Assembly: GCA_004556975.1 (NCBI GenBank)
Contig: SFFD01000015.1
Coordinates: forward strand, 1-30,048
Direction of reading: 5' to 3'
Source of the DNA: Oscillospiraceae bacterium
GTDB lineage: Bacteria > Bacillota > Clostridia > Oscillospirales > Ruminococcaceae
Length of the DNA stretch: 30,048 nt
Notes under the pieces: generated by a model
Told to the model about the DNA's origin: nothing
Databases searched by the model: none
The model's input: the letters and a program-made list of their open reading frames with translations, nothing else
In this document: positions 24,254 to 30,048 of the stretch, in pieces
How the letters are laid out: every line of letters starts with the position of its first letter
How positions within the stretch are numbered: the stretch's first letter is position 1
Position numbers and translations under genes: made by a program

Positions 24254-25201
24254 ATGAACGAACTTGCTGTTCAAATTCAAAACGAAATTAAAAAAGTAAT
24301 TATCGGCAAAGATGATGTTATTGAAAAGGTTCTTACGGCAATTCTTGCCCAGGGTCATATTCTTATGGAAGATGTACCCGGTGTCGGAAAAACCACTATG
24401 GCAATGGCTTTTTCAAAGGTTCTCGGTCTTGATAACAAAAGGGTGCAGTTTACTTCCGACACTATGCCTTCAGATATAATCGGCTTTTCTGTATATGACA
24501 AGCAAAGCGGAAAATTTGAATATAAGCCCGGCACGATTATGACCAATCTTTTGTTGGCAGATGAAATAAACCGCACATCAAGTAAAACCCAGTCTGCTTT
24601 GCTCGAAGCAATGGAAGAACGCCACGTTACCGTTGACGGAAATACGCATGATCTTCCCAAACCGTTTATCGTAATTGCCACGCAAAACCAGGTTGGTTCT
24701 GCCGGAACGCAGCTTTTGCCAAGCTCACAGCTTGACCGCTTTCTTATTAGGACCAGTATGGGCTATCCTGATATGAAAAGTCAGATTGAAATTATGAAAG
24801 AACGCCATCATGAAAATCCGCTTGACAATATTGTGCCGATTACCAATAAAGAAACGTTAAATAATCTTATTTGTGAAGCACAAAATACTTTTGTCGCAGA
24901 TGCGGTTTATGCCTATGCGTCTGAACTTATCGAAGAAACCCGCCACAATCAATATATACAGCTTGGAATAAGCCCGCGCGGTGCCCTTGCACTTTGCCGT
25001 GCGGCAAAAGCACATGCGTTTTTACAGGGCCGCGACTATACCACACCGGAAGATGTTTCTTCGGTATTTGTCGATGTTTGCGCTCATCGCCTTGTGCTTG
25101 AGGCAAAAGCCCGTCTTCACGAACTTTATGCCGAAGAAATTCTTACCGAAATTCTCAAAAGTATTAAACAGCCTAATATTACGGAGTTTTCTCTAAAATG
25201 A
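24254..25201 (+). CDS. MoxR-family AAA+ ATPase
   Basis: MoxR ATPases act as chaperone-like motors for neighbouring DUF58/von Willebrand-type or membrane proteins. The 315-residue product has Walker A GVGKTT (43-48), Walker B LLLADEINR (DE at 103-104), sensor 1 ATQNQ, the arginine finger in SSQLDRF, and sensor 2 GISPRGALALCRAAKAHAF. ATG at 24254 has AAGGAG upstream, 24 bases after the barrel gene. It overlaps the DUF58 gene by 4 bases. Its presence under a cobalamin riboswitch is unusual for this family. Confidence 0.94.
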   Translation: MNELAVQIQNEIKKVIIGKDDVIEKVLTAILAQGHILMEDVPGVGKTTMAMAFSKVLGLDNKRVQFTSDTMPSDIIGFSVYDKQSGKFEYKPGTIMTNLLLADEINRTSSKTQSALLEAMEERHVTVDGNTHDLPKPFIVIATQNQVGSAGTQLLPSSQLDRFLIRTSMGYPDMKSQIEIMKERHHENPLDNIVPITNKETLNNLICEAQNTFVADAVYAYASELIEETRHNQYIQLGISPRGALALCRAAKAHAFLQGRDYTTPEDVSSVFVDVCAHRLVLEAKARLHELYAEEILTEILKSIKQPNITEFSLK

Positions 25202-26352
25202 AAAAAAGTCTTATTATATCATTTCTTTTTTGGTTCATAGCTGAATTTGTTTTTCTTATAATTTTTTCATTTTCGGGTTCCGTTATTGCCGCTGCACTTT
25301 TCCTTTCTCTTTTGATAATTTCACTCACGTCATACATAACTTGCATTTTTTCAGGAAAATGTTTTTCCGCAACAATAAAATTCCCCGCGACGGCAAAAAA
25401 ATCAAAAGATACGGAAGGAACTTTGATTATAAACAACGCTTCTCATTTTCACTTCATAAAAGTTTTTTGTTGCATATCTGCAAAAAATTGCATGACGGGG
25501 GAACGTGAAGAAAAATTTGTTCCTGTTTTTTCTTCAGCTGAAACGGAAGCATCTGCAGATTTTATTTGTCGTTTCAGTAACTGTGGATATACCGAAATAA
25601 GAACAGAAAAAATGTATCTGACAGATTTTTTCGGATTTATTCCGTACAAAATTCGCGGTTTTACATCATCGGAAGCAAAATGCACGGTTTTACCCGATAC
25701 TTTTGATATGAAGGTTATCTTTGATAATATACCTGCTGCAATAGATGACAGCGAAAGCTATTCTCCTGATAAAAAAGGAAATGACTGTTCTGAAACCTTT
25801 CAATTACGTGAATATATTTCCGGCGACAGTATAAAACAAATTCATTGGAAACTTTCCGAGAAACTTGACAAGGTTATTGTTCGCGAAGCAAGTCTTCCTG
25901 TTCAGAAATCCACCTTTGTTTTTTGGGATAAATACGCCGAAGACGGCTTTTCTGCAAAGGAAGCCGATGCTATGGCGGAAGTTACTGCTTCCATCTGCCA
26001 GGCGCTTGCGCGGCAGGGAACGCCGTTCTCCCTTGGTTGGAATGAACATAAGAACTGCTTTACCGAAAGCGTAACTTCAACCGAGGAGCTCATAACTGCC
26101 ATTCCGCAGATTCTTAAAAGCGGAGCAGAAACCGAAATTTCCGGCGCGCGGCAGTATTTTGAAAGGTTCGGCAGCGCAAATTTCAGTAAAATAATATACA
26201 TATCAAAGTCAATTCCTGATGGGTATGATGATTTTTCTGCAAAAAGCAGCATAACGCCGGTTTTATGCTCATCCGTACCTGTTGCGGGGGCAATAATATT
26301 CGATACGGACTCCTATGAGGAAAGCCTTAATATATTGGAGCTTGCAATATGA
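25198..26352 (+). CDS. DUF58 membrane protein
   Basis: The 384-residue product begins with two transmembrane helices (about residues 4-25 and 27-52). A beta-rich region follows, then the DUF58 signature LREYISGDSIKQIHWK (about 202-217) with LDKVIVREA after it. The C-terminal part resembles a von Willebrand A-like domain. DUF58 proteins are regular partners of MoxR ATPases and membrane transglutaminase-like proteins, the exact order found here. The molecular role is not known. Four-base overlaps with both neighbours point to one complex. Confidence 0.9.
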   Translation: MKKSLIISFLFWFIAEFVFLIIFSFSGSVIAAALFLSLLIISLTSYITCIFSGKCFSATIKFPATAKKSKDTEGTLIINNASHFHFIKVFCCISAKNCMTGEREEKFVPVFSSAETEASADFICRFSNCGYTEIRTEKMYLTDFFGFIPYKIRGFTSSEAKCTVLPDTFDMKVIFDNIPAAIDDSESYSPDKKGNDCSETFQLREYISGDSIKQIHWKLSEKLDKVIVREASLPVQKSTFVFWDKYAEDGFSAKEADAMAEVTASICQALARQGTPFSLGWNEHKNCFTESVTSTEELITAIPQILKSGAETEISGARQYFERFGSANFSKIIYISKSIPDGYDDFSAKSSITPVLCSSVPVAGAIIFDTDSYEESLNILELAI

Positions 26353-28568
26353 GTGAAAAAAATATAAGTATTGTTCAAAGCAAAAATAACGCATATACCA
26401 ATGCCGCCGCAAAGCTTTTTGCTAGGGTAGGAGCAGTACTTTCCTGTATGGCTTTTATTCTTTTGATTGGCGAAGGCTTTGCTTCAGTAAAAAATTACAT
26501 AATAATTGCCATTGGATCAACCGTTGTCTGCGCATGTTCTTTATTTTTGGGAAAAAATAAAATCGGGCAGTATATTGCACCGGGCTTTTTCGCAGCAAGC
26601 GTTATTGCGGCGCTTTTGCTAAACGATATTGCAAAAAACGGAATGCTTTTAATGGCAAACGATTTTCTCGGTTTTCTTTCTCTTAAAACCGGAAAAATAT
26701 ATCTTGATTTTTCTATTGAAGGCTTCGCCTTGCCTGAACTTGTGTTCACGGTAATTTCCATGTTTGCCGTTCTTCTTTTGAGCATCTCTGTAAGCCTAAA
26801 AAATATTCTTCCTGCGCTGCCGGTTATAATAATCGCCGCCATGGGATGCTCATGCGGATTTTTGAGCACAGGTATTTATCTGTTTTTACTTTTCATAGGG
26901 ATTCTTTTGATTTTTCTCGGAATTTTTATTCCGGAAAACCGTTCATTTGCAGGAATAAAGGCAGCCGCAGCAATTATTGCTTTCGTTTTAATCTGCTGTG
27001 CAATTTCGATCATTCCGGCATATTTTACGGAAGGAAAGAATGAAGAATTACATTGTTTTATAAACGATTCCGTCCACTCGCTGCTGTATGACAGCAGGTC
27101 AAACTCAATGCCCGAAGGAAAGCTTAAGAACATTGGTAAATTGAATTACTCTGACGCTCCCGCATTGGAAATAAAGGTTGAGCAGCCGCAAAAACTATAT
27201 ATAAAGGGCTTTGTGGGTGAAGTTTATGACGGGCAGCGCTGGACAGCTCTTTCCAAAGAAACTCTTGCAGAATACAGCGATACTTTCTTTTGGCTGCACC
27301 AAAACGGATTTTATGCTCAAAGCGAAAATGCCGCCGCATTCTCGCTTGCGGACTCGGCCGTGCTCAAAAAAATCGAGGTAAAAAATCTTTCATCCTGTAA
27401 AAAATATGCCTATGTACCTTATACATTAGCAGGCAACTCCATCCTTGACTTTTCACTTATAGGAGACAAAACCGTATACTCTTTTGGAAACTCTTATTCC
27501 GCAGAATATTTGCCTGCCGGACTTTCAGAGATGTTTAAAGCTCAAATTGAACTTTCTGACAGGCAAAAAAGTTCAGATAAAATATCCTCATATATAACAA
27601 ACGAAAGCGCGTACCGCGATTTTGTCTATGACAATTATTTGACTTTGCCGGAAACGGCTGAAGCTGCAATTTCCTATCACCTAAAAGATGATTCTGATGC
27701 CCTAACTTTCACAGAAATTATAGAAACTGTGCTTGATTACCTTGAAAACAACATTGAATATGATGAAAATGCAATCACCCATAACGGAGATACAGACTTT
27801 ATCAAGTATTTCCTTGACAGCAGCAACCGCGGATACAGTGTGCATTATGCCACTGCCGCTGCTGCAATGCTCCGTTATTTCGGCGTGCCCGCACGGTATG
27901 TGGAAGGCTACTTCATTTCCGCTGATGAGGCTGCCGAATATGGCGAAAACGCCTCTATAATCCTTGATGAAAGCCATGCTCATGCCTGGGCAGAATATTA
28001 TCTTGACGGTGTCGGCTGGGTTCCTTTTGAAACAACCCCGGGGTACATAGATGATGAACTTGAGCAAGCAGCCTTCAGTTTTTCCGGTGAAAGCGGCAAG
28101 ATTTATTACCAAAGCGACAAGCCGATTACAAATGTAATAAAGAAAGAGAACAAAGACAAACTTACCGAGCTGCAAAACTCCTTCCGTTTTAACGCGGCTT
28201 ATCTTGTATTTCCGATTGTTGCTGCGCTATTTGCTTTTATAATTTACATTATCATTAAGCGCAAGCGCCTTTGCGCAAAGCTTGCTGCCATTGGAAAAGC
28301 GGACAATAAGTCTGCCATTGCAATGCAGTTCGGATATGCCGAAATGCTGCGAAAGCACGCGGATGTTCCGCCGGAAGCCCTGCATGATATGAACTACGAC
28401 AGCGTTTTTTCCATAAATAAAGAGGCACTTTTCAGCGACCATCCAATGACCGACGAACAGCGCAGTACGGTTTTTGAATACAGCGCAAAAATGCTTGAAT
28501 TTTGCAAAAAACGGTGGAACACAGGTCAAAAGCTATTAAACCGTTGGATAAAGTGTCTATATATATAA
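26349..28568 (+). CDS. Membrane transglutaminase-like protein with Ser in place of the catalytic Cys
   Basis: The 739-residue product has about seven N-terminal transmembrane helices (residues 20-225), a large extracytoplasmic region, one more helix (about 618-638) and a basic cytosolic tail. The transglutaminase-like core lies at about 460-570. GYSVHYATAAAAMLRYFGVP stands where active relatives have GYCxHFA, so the nucleophile position is Ser497 (codon AGT at 27837). The rest is kept: RYVEGY, HAHAWAEYY (543-551) and GWVPFETTPGY. The layout matches the TgpA/DUF3488-type partners of MoxR and DUF58. The protein may be a non-catalytic scaffold or a Ser-based variant. It is coupled to the DUF58 gene (ATGA). 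Confidence 0.88.
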   Translation: MSEKNISIVQSKNNAYTNAAAKLFARVGAVLSCMAFILLIGEGFASVKNYIIIAIGSTVVCACSLFLGKNKIGQYIAPGFFAASVIAALLLNDIAKNGMLLMANDFLGFLSLKTGKIYLDFSIEGFALPELVFTVISMFAVLLLSISVSLKNILPALPVIIIAAMGCSCGFLSTGIYLFLLFIGILLIFLGIFIPENRSFAGIKAAAAIIAFVLICCAISIIPAYFTEGKNEELHCFINDSVHSLLYDSRSNSMPEGKLKNIGKLNYSDAPALEIKVEQPQKLYIKGFVGEVYDGQRWTALSKETLAEYSDTFFWLHQNGFYAQSENAAAFSLADSAVLKKIEVKNLSSCKKYAYVPYTLAGNSILDFSLIGDKTVYSFGNSYSAEYLPAGLSEMFKAQIELSDRQKSSDKISSYITNESAYRDFVYDNYLTLPETAEAAISYHLKDDSDALTFTEIIETVLDYLENNIEYDENAITHNGDTDFIKYFLDSSNRGYSVHYATAAAAMLRYFGVPARYVEGYFISADEAAEYGENASIILDESHAHAWAEYYLDGVGWVPFETTPGYIDDELEQAAFSFSGESGKIYYQSDKPITNVIKKENKDKLTELQNSFRFNAAYLVFPIVAALFAFIIYIIIKRKRLCAKLAAIGKADNKSAIAMQFGYAEMLRKHADVPPEALHDMNYDSVFSINKEALFSDHPMTDEQRSTVFEYSAKMLEFCKKRWNTGQKLLNRWIKCLYI

Positions 28569-28592
28569 TAAGCTATACCGGAGGATTTTTTA

Positions 28593-30048
28593 ATGAAAAG
28601 CAATTTTCTGAAATCAGCTTTAGCACTTCTTCTTTGCATTGCAACAGTTCTTTCTCCCGCTGTAACCGCATTCGCCGCAGGTATTCCCATGCTTAATCTC
28701 GACGAAAACGGCGGCTACTCCGCACCGGAGGAAGAACCAGACAGCAACGAGGAAATTCCCGACTCGCAGGACGAAAATACGGCAGATAAAAATCAGATTG
28801 CTGCGACCTATGAAGCAGGGGAAACCGTTTCCGTAACTCTTGAAAGGGCACCGGAAACCAGCCTCAAAAAGCTTTCTGCGGAGTGGCCTTCTTTTCGCTA
28901 TGACTCAGACAATAACGGCGTTATAAGCGCAAAGTCTCCCACCACCGCAAACGATGCGGTTCTTTACTGGGCAAAGAAAATCGGCGACGGTTACAGCACC
29001 GGTGCGGCAAGTTCGCCTATAATTGTAGACGGATACATTTATTGCTATGCCGGTACAAATATTTTCAAAGTCGATAAAATAAGCGGCGAAATCGTTGCCT
29101 CTGCAAAAATGGTGGGCAACTCCAGCTTTTCTATTGTTCCTCCTACATATGCCGACGGAATGCTTTTTGTCGGCCTTTCCAACGGAAGAATTCAGGCATT
29201 CAACGCAGATACGCTTGAGTCTCTTTGGGTATATAAAGACATTCTTGGCGGTCAGCCAAACTGCCCGATTACCTACAGCGACGGCTATATCTATACCGGA
29301 TTCTGGAGCGGTGAAACCAGAAACTGTAATTATGTTTGCATTTCCGTAACCGATGAAGACCCTGATGATACCAAAGAAGCAAAGCTTCCTTCTTGGACTT
29401 ATACAAAGAAAGGCGGTTTTTATTGGGCAGAAGCCTATGTTGCCAAAGATTATCTTTTCATCGGTACGGATGACGGTGAAAGCGGCTATACAACCGGCTA
29501 TGCTTCCTTGCTTGCAATGGATAAAAAGACAGGCAAGGTTGTTGATTCAGTCGTTATGCCCAATGTTGGCGATATCAGATGCTGCATAACCCACGATAGC
29601 GGCAAGCTCTATTTCACTTCCAAAGGCGGTTACTTCTACTCCGTTGAAGTCAACGAAGCAACAGGCGATATTCTTGAAGACACTCTTAAATATATTAAAC
29701 TTGATAACTATCACGATTCGCTTCGTAATCCGCCTATGAGCACCAGCACACCTACAGTTTATAACGGCAGAGCGTATATCGGCGTTTCGGGCGTTTCTCA
29801 ATTCGGTATGTATTCCGGACACAACATTACCGTAATTGATTTGAACGAATGGAAAATCGCTTACAGCGTTCCCACTCAGGGCTATCCGCAGACCAGTACA
29901 GTACTCACCACCGCGTACGATAAAGGCGACGGCACCGTTTATATTTATATGTTTGATAACTTCACTCCCGGCAAGCTGCGTGTTCTTTGCGACAAGCCGG
30001 GCGCAACAGAGCCTGTTAACGGAACCGTTATCGAACAATATTATAATC
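28593..30048 (+). CDS. Exported PQQ-type beta-propeller protein, C-terminus outside the window
   Basis: The reading frame is open from ATG at 28593 (GGAGG 10 bases upstream) to the window end, 485 codons. It has a Sec signal peptide (cleavage near AFA-AG, residue 29) and an acidic linker to about residue 75. Propeller blades follow with repeated SPIIVDGYIYCYAG-, PTYADGMLFVGLSNG-, PITYSDGYIYTGFW- and TPTVYNGRAYIGVSG-type strands and inner-loop pairs such as VDKISGEIVAS and MDKKTGKVVDS. This is the PQQ/YncE-like fold; binding of PQQ itself is not implied. It follows the transglutaminase gene by 24 bases with no terminator, so it belongs to the riboswitch operon. A further domain may follow beyond the window. 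Confidence 0.85.
   Translation, partial: MKSNFLKSALALLLCIATVLSPAVTAFAAGIPMLNLDENGGYSAPEEEPDSNEEIPDSQDENTADKNQIAATYEAGETVSVTLERAPETSLKKLSAEWPSFRYDSDNNGVISAKSPTTANDAVLYWAKKIGDGYSTGAASSPIIVDGYIYCYAGTNIFKVDKISGEIVASAKMVGNSSFSIVPPTYADGMLFVGLSNGRIQAFNADTLESLWVYKDILGGQPNCPITYSDGYIYTGFWSGETRNCNYVCISVTDEDPDDTKEAKLPSWTYTKKGGFYWAEAYVAKDYLFIGTDDGESGYTTGYASLLAMDKKTGKVVDSVVMPNVGDIRCCITHDSGKLYFTSKGGYFYSVEVNEATGDILEDTLKYIKLDNYHDSLRNPPMSTSTPTVYNGRAYIGVSGVSQFGMYSGHNITVIDLNEWKIAYSVPTQGYPQTSTVLTTAYDKGDGTVYIYMFDNFTPGKLRVLCDKPGATEPVNGTVIEQYYN

Noticed and set aside
1..30048. CRISPR arrays, insertion sequences, prophage genes, tRNA or rRNA genes
   Set aside because: No regularly spaced repeats, transposase or integrase motifs, or tRNA/rRNA sequence were recognised on reading; the gene order looks like stable chromosome.

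Overview
The window looks like a chromosomal piece of a Gram-positive, moderately AT-rich Clostridia bacterium, probably an Oscillospiraceae/Ruminococcaceae-type gut anaerobe. The basis is strong AGGAGG ribosome-binding sites, the nusB-xseAB-ispA-dxs-tlyA-nadK-argR-recN order typical of Firmicutes, a T-box on tyrS, lipoproteins with Ser/Glu-rich linkers, and MoxR/DUF58/transglutaminase genes. The taxonomic placement is an inference. Almost everything reads on the + strand; one gene reads on the - strand.

Region 1 (1-4557), cell wall: a GHL10/DUF187-family lipoprotein broken by an internal deletion plus frameshift, then a 985-residue exported protein that joins a diverged GHL10-like domain to a C-terminal zinc N-acetylmuramoyl-L-alanine amidase. 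It ends in a strong terminator.

Region 2 (4607-14076), housekeeping operon: nusB, a TsaD-like (Kae1-family) paralogue, xseA, xseB, a polyprenyl synthase, dxs, tlyA, nadK, argR and recN, tightly packed behind one promoter. The -35 box of the next unit overlaps the recN stop codon; that unit is a tyrosine T-box (UAC specifier) controlling tyrS (14073-15674).

Region 3 (15718-19772), cobalamin nucleotide-loop assembly: cobT, cobU, cobS, a short second CobU-like gene and cobC, mostly with 4-base stop/start overlaps. The last gene of the unit is a small DUF4430 (transcobalamin C-terminal-like) lipoprotein. No riboswitch precedes this unit. A bidirectional terminator separates it from a convergent - strand TIM-barrel (sugar isomerase-like) gene.

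Region 4 (20920-30048, running off the end): a cobalamin riboswitch with its own promoter and intrinsic terminator heads a six-gene operon. It encodes a secreted DUF4430 protein, a coupled lipoprotein with six helical repeats (alpha6/alpha6 barrel), a MoxR ATPase, a DUF58 protein, an eight-helix membrane transglutaminase-like protein whose usual catalytic Cys is Ser, and an exported PQQ-type beta-propeller. The barrel and the DUF4430 domain are the two domains that make up animal intrinsic factor and transcobalamin, here on two coupled polypeptides. I read the operon as a candidate surface system for capturing vitamin B12 or other corrinoids, switched off when B12 is plentiful. Its link with MoxR/DUF58/transglutaminase genes and a propeller is the most novel feature here. 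Binding function is inferred, not shown.
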